DNA from: Brevundimonas sp. UBA7534
GTDB lineage: Bacteria; Pseudomonadota; Alphaproteobacteria; Caulobacterales; Caulobacteraceae
Assembly (NCBI RefSeq): GCF_002479325.1
Contig: NZ_DLMO01000115.1
Location: 1-40,284 of the forward strand
Reading direction: 5' to 3'
DNA length: 40,284 bases
Below are positions 16,063-23,328 of the stretch, piece after piece. The position numbers and the translations under genes were made by a program. Within the stretch, counting starts at the first letter, position 1. Each line of letters begins with the position of its first letter. Below the pieces are notes generated by a model, which saw nothing but the letters and a program-made list of their open reading frames with translations, was not told the DNA's origin and did not search any database.

Positions 16063-16407
16063 GGCCTCAGCTTCCCCAAGGTCTCGCCGACGTTTCTCGG
16101 CGTCATCGACATTCCTCCCGCCTGGCTCGAGCCGGAGCGCAGGCACGGGGCTCTACCTCCAGCATCGGTGACGCGAGCGCGTTCGCCCGCAAGACCGAGT
16201 CGGTCGATCGCGCCTCTCTGCAACTCCGCCGACTGTCCCCCACCAATGCGCGCTTGCCTGTCGCCCTCGCGGCTGGCCGATCCCAAGAGGAGGCGATAGA
16301 ACGGCGATCCGATAAAGCCGCCTTCCTGGAGTTCGGCGAACCATGACCATCCCGTTTCGCCAGGGCCTCGCCTCCGAGCTGGCAGGCGGCGACCACGAGA
16401 GGCTGCC
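16063..16407. other. Intergenic stretch with no convincing gene
   Basis: These 345 bases upstream of xthA contain open frames on both strands, but none matches a family I recognise or has a good start. A plus-strand frame ending near 16344 reads acceptably in codon use but has no start codon. The stretch presumably holds the xthA promoter. Confidence 0.5.
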
Positions 16408-16626
16408 TTGAACGGCTCCCCGCAAGTCGACGAGACGGTGCAGCTCCGGTTTTCCCGACGCGGGCACGGCCCGTTCTGGCAAATCAATGTCACCATCGCC
16501 GCCGTCACCTCGGGAACGGTGGTGCTCGACGGATTCGACCGCCCCGTGTCGGCGGAGGTGTCTGAATTAAAGCGCTTTGGTCCCGGGCGGTGGACCCTCG
16601 ACTGGGAGGTCCGTGGCCGACCCTGA
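16408..16626 (+). CDS. Small conserved protein, copy 1 of a duplicated module
   Basis: This 72-aa protein begins with TTG at 16408 after GAGAGG. I do not recognise the family. It aligns with the frame at 21474 over nearly its whole length, for example ETVQLRF.RRG, WQ.NV.IAAVT and VVLDGFDRPVS. The conservation of protein sequence and of the TTG start in both copies is the main evidence that it is a real gene. It looks like a small all-beta cytoplasmic protein with no signal peptide. The full-length tail RWTLDWEVRGRP is present here, whereas copy 2 has a stop before it. It converges on the TonB-C-like gene 50 nt downstream. Confidence 0.6.
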   Translation: MNGSPQVDETVQLRFSRRGHGPFWQINVTIAAVTSGTVVLDGFDRPVSAEVSELKRFGPGRWTLDWEVRGRP

Positions 16627-16675
16627 CGACGCGAGCCGAAGGATGCCGAAGCGACCGATCCCAAGGGGCGGACCG

Positions 16676-16977
16676 TCAGGGCGTGAACTGAACGGTTCGC
16701 GCGAACTGGATGTCGGTCGGCCCGGGCGCACCCGTGCGTCCCGCATGAGCGCGATCGCGGCTTCGCCGAACCCCAGGCCCGGGTGAGTCTCGGCCAGCAC
16801 GTGACAGTCCTCGACCCGACTATTTGATCGCGCCCTGCACTCCAGCGTGACCATGACGCCGTTCAGCATCGGCGCCTCGGACGCGGGCGTCTTGACAGGC
16901 ATATCCAACCGCGCCGGCTTGAGAGCCGACGGAGAGGCGTTGAGCGCGAGAACGGCGACGACCAGCAGGGGCACCAA
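16676..16977 (-). pseudogene. TonB C-terminal-like secreted protein, frameshifted copy 1
   Basis: This is the counterpart of the intact gene at 21736-22038. A TTG start at 16977 with GGAGG 7 nt upstream gives a signal peptide (VPLLVVAVLALNASPSA) and a short TonB-C-like domain (GVMVTLECRARSNSRVEDCH, then GFGEAAIALMRDARV). Near 16715 one base is missing relative to copy 2 (ggtcggcccggg against ggtcgggcccgggg). The PTDIQFARTxQFTP ending is therefore lost and the frame runs on to 16567 through unrelated residues. The original stop is still visible at 16676-16678. It may make an aberrant protein, be a pseudogene, or reflect a sequencing error. Confidence 0.65.
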
Positions 16978-17206
16978 TGTCCAACCTCCGTTGCTTCAAT
17001 GGTCTCGCAGGCGCGGCGGTTCCCTCCCGCCGCGGGGCGGCGGCCCGAGCGGCCCAAGGACGCGCCACACGCTCGACCAAATGTCGAACAGCGGCGGAGT
17101 CGGACGGGGGAAGGGCATGGGAGGGCGCCGACGGCGGCGAGAGGTGGTTGCCTGAACGAACGGGCGTAGGCTGGGTCGACCTCCGATCCGGCGAGATGGG
17201 TTTCCG

Positions 17207-18487
17207 ATGATGCTGCTCTCCTTGTCTCCTTTCGACGCCGCCGCCGTGCTGATCGTTCTGTCGGCGCTCCTCGGCTGGATCAACCACCGTTATCTGCGGT
17301 TGCCGGGCACGGTGGCCCTGACCCTGATGGGCGCCCTGGCGTCCCTGGCGGTCATCGCGGCGGACGCCGTCTTTCAGGGCAGCAATGTCTCGACGCAGGT
17401 CAGCGCCTTTTTGGAGGACATCGACTTTCACGACACCCTGATGAACGGCATGCTGTCGTTCCTCCTCTTCGCGGGCGCCCTGCATGTCGATCTGGAGCAG
17501 CTGCGCCGCGGCCGATGGCAGATCGCCGTGCTCAGCACCCTGGGCGTGGCCGCCTCGACGGTGCTCGTCGGCCTGGGGCTCAAGGCGTTGGCGGGCCTGT
17601 TCGCGATCGACGCGCCCTTGCTCTGGTGCTGCGTCTTCGGCGCCCTCATCAGCCCGACGGACCCCGTGGCCGTGATGGGCGTGCTCAAGACCGCCAAGGT
17701 TCCCCCGACCCTGCAGGCGACCATCGCAGGCGAAAGCCTCTTCAACGACGGCGTGGGGGTGGTCGTCTTTTCGATCCTCCTGGCCAGCGCGGTGGGCGGG
17801 GAGGCCTTCTCCCTGTCTCATGCCGCGGAGATGTTCGCCATCGAGGCCCTGGGCGGCGCGCTTCTCGGCGCGGCCGCGGGCTGGATCGCCTATCGCGCCA
17901 TGAAGGCCATCGACGACTATTCGGTGGAGGTCATGATCACCCTGGCGACCGTGATGGGCGGCTACGCCTTGGCGACGGCGCTTCACATCAGCGGTCCGGT
18001 CGCCATGGCCGTGGCCGGTCTGATCGTCGGCAATCCCGGCGTCAGCCGCGCCATGAGCGACACAACAAAGGATTACGTCCTGAAGTTCTGGGCCTTGGTC
18101 GACGAAATCCTCAACGCCGTGCTGTTTCTGCTGATCGGTCTTGAGGCGGTCGTGTTGGCGGATCGCTTCGGCCTCCTGGCCCTCGGATTGCTCACCATCC
18201 CCCTGGTGCTTGCCGCCCGCGCCGTCTCGGTGGGCGCGCCCTTGCTGTTCTGGCGTCGCCTGCTCCCGATCGGCCTGGCCTTTCCGGTGATGACCTGGGG
18301 CGGTCTGCGCGGGGGCATATCCATCGCCTTGGCGCTGTCGTTGCCGTCCGGACCGATGAAGGATCTGATTGTGGCGGCGACCTATATGGTGGTGCTGTTC
18401 TCGGTGCTCGCCCAGGGCGCCACGATCGGTTCCGTGGTTCAGCGCAGCGCCCGGGCTCTCGGGATCGACCGCGCCTCGTCGCCCTGA
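17207..18487 (+). CDS. Na+/H+ antiporter, CPA1 (NhaP-like) family
   Basis: This 426-aa inner-membrane protein has about 12 hydrophobic helices. It carries the CPA1 hallmark motifs: SPTDPVAV at residues 149-156, with its ion-binding Asp in the fifth/sixth helix, ESLFNDGVG at about 176-184, and WGGLRGGISIALALS near 364-378. The family exchanges Na+ or K+ for H+ for pH and salt homeostasis. Two ATG codons occur together at 17207 and 17210; I used the first. The C-terminus is short, without the large cytoplasmic tail of some relatives. It stands alone between copy 1 of the duplicated module and the chemoreceptor. Confidence 0.92.
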   Translation: MMLLSLSPFDAAAVLIVLSALLGWINHRYLRLPGTVALTLMGALASLAVIAADAVFQGSNVSTQVSAFLEDIDFHDTLMNGMLSFLLFAGALHVDLEQLRRGRWQIAVLSTLGVAASTVLVGLGLKALAGLFAIDAPLLWCCVFGALISPTDPVAVMGVLKTAKVPPTLQATIAGESLFNDGVGVVVFSILLASAVGGEAFSLSHAAEMFAIEALGGALLGAAAGWIAYRAMKAIDDYSVEVMITLATVMGGYALATALHISGPVAMAVAGLIVGNPGVSRAMSDTTKDYVLKFWALVDEILNAVLFLLIGLEAVVLADRFGLLALGLLTIPLVLAARAVSVGAPLLFWRRLLPIGLAFPVMTWGGLRGGISIALALSLPSGPMKDLIVAATYMVVLFSVLAQGATIGSVVQRSARALGIDRASSP

Positions 18488-18636
18488 CGGGCGCTTTCGG
18501 CCTCTTCACAGTCGCAATGCGCGCGTCGCGGATGACCATGACGACACCAGGCCGGAGGCGCCATCCATTGGTGACGACAGGGCGCGCGCGACCAACAGCG
18601 GCGCCGATGTCAGGCGGCCCGGTGCGCGGCCCGTCA

Positions 18637-20133
18637 TCAGAATTCTTCCCAGTCGGGTTGGACCGCGACAAGCGCAGGCCGACCGCCGCCGGCCCCACGG
18701 GCGCGCGCGAAGGCCTCGACGCGCGCCTGGGTTTGCCTGACGGACGTATCGCGGGGCGCGTTCCGGACCGGCGCTCGCGCGCTGACGGCGAAGCGGCCGA
18801 CCAGATCGGCCAGTTCGGCCGCCTCGCGGCTGAGGTTGAGGCTTGCGGCGGTGGATTGCTCCACCATGGCCGCGTTCTGCTGGGTGACCTGGTCCATCTG
18901 GTTCACGGCGGTGTTGACCTCGGCCAGGCCCACGGCCTGTTCCTGGGTCGAGGCGCGGATTTCGCCCATCAAGGTCGTGATCTCTTCGATCCGGCTTGCG
19001 ATGCCCTCGAGCGCCTCGCCCGACCGCCGCACAAGCACCACGCCGTCCTTGACCTGGGCGGAACTGGCCGAGATCAGCGTCTTGATCTCCTTGGCCGATT
19101 CCGCGGACCGCTGGGCCAGGGCGCGAACCTCGGAGGCGACGACCGCGAAGCCGCGACCGGCGTCGCCCGCGCGGGCGGCCTCGACGCCGGCGTTCAGCGC
19201 CAGAAGATTGGTCTGGAAGGCGATCTCGTCGATGACGCCGATGATCTGGCCGATCTGATCCGAGGATCGCTCGATTTCGCCCATGGCGGCGACCGCGCTT
19301 TGCACCACGGCGCCCCCGGTCTCGGCCTGGCTGCGGCCCAGCGTCACGACGTCGTCGGCCGCCTGGGCGTTCTCGGCGGTCTTGCGGACGGTGGCGGTGA
19401 TCTCGTCGAGCGCGGCGGCGGTCTGTTCAAGGCTGGCGGCCTGTTGCTCGGTGCGCCGTGACAGGTCTTCGGCGGCGCTGCTGATCTCATGCGCGCCCGA
19501 CTGCATCGATTCCGCATTGGCGCCGATCACGCTGATCGCCTGGTCCAGGGCCGTCATCGCCTGGTTGAAGTTGTCGCGCAGGGCCGCGTACTCGCCGGGA
19601 AAGTCGTCCTCAATGCGATAGGACAGGTCTCCCGCGGCCATGGCCGAGAGCCCCCGGGCGGTGCCGCTGACGACGGCGGCCTGGATTTCGGCCGCCTGCC
19701 GGTCGGCTTCGGCGCGCCGTTGCCGCTCTTCCTCGACGGCGGTCACATCTATCGCGAACTTGACGACCTTGTACGGCCGGCCGGCGCTGTCGAGGATGGG
19801 ATTGTAGCTGGCTTCGATCACCACGCGTTTGCCGCCCTTGCCGTATCGGATGAATTTGTCGGCGACGAACTCTCCGTCGTTCAAGCGGCGCCAGAATTCG
19901 GCGTAGGCAGGGGTCTGGGCCTCCGCCGGGTCGACGAATATGCGGTGATGACGGCCGACGATCTCGTCGAGATCATAGCCGATGACCGACAGGAAGTTGC
20001 GGTTCGCCTCCCTGACCGTCCCGTCCAGATCGAACTGGATGACGGCCTGGGACCGATCGACGGCCGCCAGCATGCTGCGAAGCTCGGTCGTCTCGCCACT
20101 ATCCTTTTCTCGCGGCCGGAAGAACATGGTCAT
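18637..20133 (-). CDS. Soluble PAS-containing methyl-accepting chemotaxis protein
   Basis: This is a 498-aa chemoreceptor without a membrane helix, so it is cytoplasmic. A PAS domain (about residues 20-130; IQFDLDGTVREANRNFLSVI, GYDLDEIVGRHH) resembles those of redox- or FAD/heme-linked receptors such as Aer. A HAMP-like segment spans about 155-210 (MAAGDLSYRIEDDFPGEY). The MCP signalling coiled coil has its conserved hairpin tip DEIAFQTNLLALNAGVEAAR near 300-320. The protein ends in DWEEF, an x-W-x-x-F pentapeptide of the kind that tethers CheR and CheB in enterobacterial receptors. No che operon is nearby, so it feeds an array encoded elsewhere. The ligand or redox cue is unknown. Confidence 0.93.
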   Translation of the reverse strand: MTMFFRPREKDSGETTELRSMLAAVDRSQAVIQFDLDGTVREANRNFLSVIGYDLDEIVGRHHRIFVDPAEAQTPAYAEFWRRLNDGEFVADKFIRYGKGGKRVVIEASYNPILDSAGRPYKVVKFAIDVTAVEEERQRRAEADRQAAEIQAAVVSGTARGLSAMAAGDLSYRIEDDFPGEYAALRDNFNQAMTALDQAISVIGANAESMQSGAHEISSAAEDLSRRTEQQAASLEQTAAALDEITATVRKTAENAQAADDVVTLGRSQAETGGAVVQSAVAAMGEIERSSDQIGQIIGVIDEIAFQTNLLALNAGVEAARAGDAGRGFAVVASEVRALAQRSAESAKEIKTLISASSAQVKDGVVLVRRSGEALEGIASRIEEITTLMGEIRASTQEQAVGLAEVNTAVNQMDQVTQQNAAMVEQSTAASLNLSREAAELADLVGRFAVSARAPVRNAPRDTSVRQTQARVEAFARARGAGGGRPALVAVQPDWEEF

Positions 20134-20298
20134 ATGTTTTTTCGCTCCGATAGGCGCTTAATCTCGTCGGGCGGCGTTACCATCCTGCTCTCGACTCCTG
20201 CCGCCCGGAAGGTTGCAGCCCTTGACTGACGAATCCGCCCCCAGGCGTTGTATGCACTTCTCCCGAAGAACCGAAACCGCGACGGACGGCGGGCCCGC

Positions 20299-20775
20299 AT
20301 GATCGCCGCGGGGGGAGGGCCCGAAGAGGTTCGCGTCAAGTTCGCCATGCGCATGGGAATGACGGTCAGACTCTGGAAGGCGACGACGGACCAGTTGGCG
20401 AAAGCCGCCGGATACGAGGGCTGTTCGCTTATTCCTCTTTATCATCTGGCGATGACGCCTGCGGGGCTCACCCAGGTCGAGCTTTCACGCCGCATGAACA
20501 TCTCGGAATCGAGCGTCGTTCGTATTCTGCGTCCGTTGCTGGACCGTCAGCTGGTCAGCCGGACGCGCATGATCGGGGACGGGCGAGCCCGGCTGATCAA
20601 ACTCGAAGCGCGCGGCGCCGACGCCATCGAAGCCTTCGAGCCCCGCGCCGCAGCGCTTCGGGCGCGGCTGCTCGACGGCATATCCGAGGGCGACATCGAA
20701 CTTGCGACATCGATTCTGACGATCGTCACCGAGCGTCTCTCAGAGTTCGGCGAGGCAGAGCTCTCTCCGGACTAA
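20299..20775 (+). CDS. MarR-family transcriptional regulator
   Basis: This 158-aa winged-helix regulator has the MarR core: SLIPLYHLAMTPAGLTQVEL (first helices of the DNA-binding domain), RRMNISESSVVRILRPLLDR (recognition helix), and a wing with RTRMIGDGRARLIKLEARGA, where the DGRAR Asp and Arg are family-typical. I chose the ATG at 20299; a TTG at 20248 would add 17 residues of unlikely composition, and the true start could also be a later Met. It is divergent from the chemoreceptor and converges on the DUF305 gene. No efflux pump or catabolic operon is adjacent, so its target is unknown. Confidence 0.85.
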   Translation: MIAAGGGPEEVRVKFAMRMGMTVRLWKATTDQLAKAAGYEGCSLIPLYHLAMTPAGLTQVELSRRMNISESSVVRILRPLLDRQLVSRTRMIGDGRARLIKLEARGADAIEAFEPRAAALRARLLDGISEGDIELATSILTIVTERLSEFGEAELSPD

Positions 20776-20831
20776 CGCCAGCGGCCCGTTTTTTGATGAC
20801 GTATCATCGGCGGCGCCCGGATGCGCCATCG

Positions 20832-21149
20832 CTACACGTCGTCAGGTCGCTCGCCAGGTCGGGGCGCGGAACCGCGGCGATCGGCCTTTAGCCGGGCGAT
20901 ATGACGCTTCATCTCGGCGATCTCGCGCACTTGAGCGTCGATGATGCCGTCCGCCAGCCTGCGAACCTCGGGGTCGTCGATATGCGCTCGCCTGCTGGTC
21001 CTGATCGCGATGGAATGGTGCGGGATCATCGCCCGCATGTATGCGACGTCGTCGACGGTCTCCTGGCTGCGGACGAGCCAGAGGGCAAGCGCGAAGACGA
21101 GCGCGCTGATCGCGACGATGACGGCGTTCAGGCGACGGTTTCCGTACAT
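20832..21149 (-). CDS. DUF305 family protein, membrane-anchored
   Basis: This is a 105-aa protein with an N-terminal membrane helix (about residues 8-26, AVIVAISALVFALALWLV) followed by a periplasmic DUF305-like four-helix segment. The family signature AYMRAMIPHHSIAI (about 37-49) with its Met and paired His residues, and DPEVRRLADGIIDAQVREIA further on, are clear. Members such as CopM bind copper. The protein is shorter than two-repeat members. I chose the ATG at 21149 because it gives a normal N-terminal anchor; the frame is open further upstream, across the integrase fragment. No other copper gene is nearby. Confidence 0.82.
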   Translation of the reverse strand: MYGNRRLNAVIVAISALVFALALWLVRSQETVDDVAYMRAMIPHHSIAIRTSRRAHIDDPEVRRLADGIIDAQVREIAEMKRHIARLKADRRGSAPRPGERPDDV

Positions 21150-21156
21150 TCCCGCT

Positions 21157-21396
21157 TCAGGGCGACGCGACGGGGCGTCCTGCCTGAACGATGTCTCCCT
21201 CGGGAATCCGCAGCTCATCGCTCTGGAGCGCCATCCAGAGGCGGCGCAGAACCGAGTCTTTCCAGATCCGGCGGCGGGGCCTTGAACTGTGAAAGGCCGG
21301 ACAACCCGTGGCCGGATTGGTCTGGGCGAGGTCCTCACGTATGGCGTAGTTGAACACCTGTCGAATGATGGCCTGCGCCCGAAAAACACTGCTGCC
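21157..21396 (-). pseudogene. Tyrosine recombinase (phage-type integrase) fragment
   Basis: On the minus strand the frame between stops at 21397 and 21157 reads RAQAIIRQVFNYAIREDLAQ and then TNPATG, followed by LRRLWMALQ. This matches the end of the core-binding domain of tyrosine recombinases, where (V/I)F.YAI..(D/E)L...NPA is the classic linker to the catalytic domain. The catalytic Arg, His and Tyr boxes are absent: the frame ends 7 bases before the DUF305 start. It is a truncated remnant, and no complete integrase is in the window. Confidence 0.65.
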
Positions 21397-21473
21397 TCAG
21401 TTCCTAAAGCGGAGGTCGGAGGTTGGAGTCATCACGGGGTCGCCACTCGCAGTTTGGCCACCGGAGCAGCAAT

Positions 21474-21686
21474 TTGAGCGCCTCGCCGCAAGTCAACGAC
21501 ACGGTGCAGATTCGTTTCTGGAGACGCGGCGACGGTCAGGTTTGGCAAGCCAATGTCATGATCGCCGCTGTCACCGCCGAGGCCGTGGTTCTCGACGGCT
21601 TCGACCGGCCCGTGTCGACCGAGGCGTCGGAAACGGTCCGACCCTGACGGTGGACCCTCGACTGGGAACTGCGGCGTCGGCCGTGA
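21474..21686 (+). pseudogene. Small conserved protein, copy 2, truncated by a stop
   Basis: This is the paralogue of the gene at 16408. TTG at 21474 follows GGAG at 21463-21466. The frame runs 57 codons (NDTVQIRFWRRGDGQVWQA, IAAVTAEAVVLDGFDRPVS) to a TGA at 21645-21647. Directly after that TGA the same frame continues RWTLDWELRRRP to another TGA at 21684-21686, matching the tail of copy 1. The TGA stands where copy 1 has GGG, so it is a premature stop relative to copy 1. A protein of 57 aa may still be made. The tail would be made only by readthrough. Confidence 0.6.
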
Positions 21687-21735
21687 CGGCTGCGGACGAG
21701 GGCGCCCGAGCGGCCGATCCGACGAAGCGAGCGTG

Positions 21736-22038
21736 TCAGGGCGTGAACTGAAGCGTTCGGGCGAACTGGATGTCGGTCGGGCCCGGGGCCACCCGTGCGT
21801 CCCGCATCAGCGCGATCGCCGCTTCGCCGAAACCCATGCCCGGGTGGGTCTCCGCCAGCACATGACAGTTCTCGACCCGACCGCTGGCGCGCGCCGTGCA
21901 CTCGAGCGTGACCATGACGCCCTCCAGCGCAGGACTGTCATAGGAGGCGGTCTTGGCGGGGATGTCCGCCCGCACCGGCTTGGAAAGCGCGGGCGGAGCG
22001 TCCAGCGTGAGAACCGCGGCGAGCAGCAGGGGGACCAT
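21736..22038 (-). CDS. Small secreted protein with TonB C-terminal-like domain
   Basis: This 100-aa protein starts with ATG at 22038, with GGAGG five nt upstream. A signal peptide (about 1-18, MVPLLLAAVLTLDAPPALS) precedes a compact TonB-C-like domain: GVMVTLECTARASGRVENCH (about 40-59), ETHPGMGFGEAAIALMRDAR and an ending in QFTP. Two conserved Cys (about 47 and 58) could form a disulfide. Full TonB proteins have a membrane anchor and a Pro-rich spacer, both absent here, so it is probably a periplasmic TonB-C-domain protein and not an energy transducer. It is convergent with the copy 2 small gene and is the intact version of the frameshifted frame at 16676. Confidence 0.72.
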   Translation of the reverse strand: MVPLLLAAVLTLDAPPALSKPVRADIPAKTASYDSPALEGVMVTLECTARASGRVENCHVLAETHPGMGFGEAAIALMRDARVAPGPTDIQFARTLQFTP

Positions 22039-22107
22039 GACAACCTCCAGCCCTTCAATGATCTCACCGCCGCGGCGGTTCCGCCGATGGCGGGGGCGGC
22101 CGCATGG

Positions 22108-22560
22108 TCATGGTCCGAACCCGCCTGTCTGGCGCAGGCCTTCCCACAGGGCCATGCCTGCCGTCACGGACAGGTTCAGGGAGCGGGCTTCGGGACGCAG
22201 GGGGATGACGACGCGCGCGTCGGCGGCGGCGTGGACGTGGTCGGGCGCGCCCGCGGTCTCCTTGCCGAACAGCAGGGTGTCGTCGGGCTGAAAGACAAAA
22301 TGGTCGAGGCGCGTGGCGCCTCGGGTGGTGAAGAGCACCAGACGGCCGGCAGGACGATCGCGCTGGAAGGCGTCCCAGTCGGCGTGACGCGTCATGTGCG
22401 ACAGCGGGCCGTAATCCAGGGCGGCGCGCTTCATCGCCCGGTCGTCGAAGCGAAAGCCGACAGGCTCGATGACGTGCAGGTCCACGCCGAAGCAGGCCGA
22501 CAATCGGATGCAGGCGCCGACGTTCTGAGGAATGTCCGGTTGAAAAAGGGCGAGACGCAT
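22108..22560 (-). CDS. trmL: tRNA (cytidine(34)-2'-O)-methyltransferase
   Basis: This 150-aa SPOUT-family enzyme would methylate the ribose of the wobble nucleotide of tRNA-Leu isoacceptors using S-adenosylmethionine. Family marks are FQPDIPQNVGACIRLSACFG at residues 6-25, LHVIEPVGFRFDDR shortly after, and the trefoil-knot segments LLFGKETAG (about 96-104) and VVIPLRPEARSLNLSVTAGM (about 116-135). The length is normal for TrmL. It is divergent from petABC across a 195-nt gap. Confidence 0.93.
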   Translation of the reverse strand: MRLALFQPDIPQNVGACIRLSACFGVDLHVIEPVGFRFDDRAMKRAALDYGPLSHMTRHADWDAFQRDRPAGRLVLFTTRGATRLDHFVFQPDDTLLFGKETAGAPDHVHAAADARVVIPLRPEARSLNLSVTAGMALWEGLRQTGGFGP

Positions 22561-22637
22561 TCTAAGGCCTCCAATACGCGCGACCTGGGGGTTTGTCGCG
22601 GTCTGTTTTGCGAACGTTTCTCAAGAAGCGTCAGCAA

Positions 22638-22658
22638 CTTGCGGCGAGGGGCCGCAAG
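22638..22658. promoter_or_regulatory. Stem-loop upstream of petA
   Basis: CTTGCGGC (22638-22645) pairs with GCCGCAAG (22651-22658) across a GAGGG loop, about 100 nt before the petA start, in the gap shared with trmL. It could be a protein-binding palindrome or part of the petA leader. Confidence 0.3.
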
Positions 22659-22755
22659 CCACGGGCCGGCGGGGATCCTTCGGGTTCGTACATGTGGGTC
22701 CACGCCGGGTCGGGAGGCTCCCGGAGAGGCGAGGGCGGTGTTCGAGAGGTGAAAC

Positions 22756-23313
22756 GTGGCCGAATCGGTCGTGCATTCTGAAGGCTCCCACGGCCCCGAA
22801 AGCGGCGATCCCAATCGCCGTGACTTCATCCACATCGCCGCAGGCGCCGCCGCCGTCGGCGCGGGCGTCATGGTGGCCTGGCCGCTGATCAACCAGATGA
22901 ACCCCGCGGCCGACACTCTGGCGCTGGCGTCGATCGAGTTCGACCTGACCAAGGTTCAGGAAGGCCAGCAGGTCGTCATCAAGTGGCAGGGCAAGCCGGT
23001 GTTCGTGCGCTATCGCACACCGGCCGAACTGCAACGCGTCATCGCCGACGATCACGCCCCGGACCTGAAGCAGCCGCAGACCGACGCGGAACGCACCAAG
23101 CCCGGCCACGAGCCCTATCTGGTCGTCATCGGATCGTGCACCCACCTGGGCTGTGTGCCGACCTTCGGGGCCGGCGACTACGGCGGCTGGTTCTGCCCGT
23201 GCCACGGCTCGCACTACGACGCGTCCGGCCGCATCCGCAAAGGTCCGGCGCCGCTGAACCTGGTCGTGCCCGACTACGAATATCTGTCCGACACCCGCGT
23301 GAAGATCGGCTGA
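22756..23313 (+). CDS. petA: Ubiquinol-cytochrome c reductase Rieske iron-sulfur subunit
   Basis: This is the 185-aa Rieske subunit of the cytochrome bc1 complex (complex III), which carries electrons from ubiquinol to cytochrome c1. The N-terminus has a Tat-type NRRDFIHIAAG (20-30) and a single membrane anchor (about 25-45). The 2Fe-2S ligands are in CTHLGC (Cys128, His130) and CPCHGSHYD (Cys147, His150), with Cys133 and Cys149 as the disulfide pair. GTG at 22756 is the start, preceded by AGAGGTG. It is first in a petABC operon, with petB starting 15 nt downstream. Confidence 0.96.
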   Translation: MAESVVHSEGSHGPESGDPNRRDFIHIAAGAAAVGAGVMVAWPLINQMNPAADTLALASIEFDLTKVQEGQQVVIKWQGKPVFVRYRTPAELQRVIADDHAPDLKQPQTDAERTKPGHEPYLVVIGSCTHLGCVPTFGAGDYGGWFCPCHGSHYDASGRIRKGPAPLNLVVPDYEYLSDTRVKIG

Positions 23314-23328
23314 GGACCTGGGGAGATC

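Noticed and set aside
16103..16396. Open frames on the minus strand upstream of xthA
   Set aside because: None matches a family that I recognise, and composition is Arg/Ser-rich as in shadow frames.
21645..21647. TGA read as selenocysteine in copy 2 of the small gene
   Set aside because: Copy 1 has Gly at this place, not Cys, and no SECIS-like hairpin is evident directly after the TGA. A premature stop is simpler.
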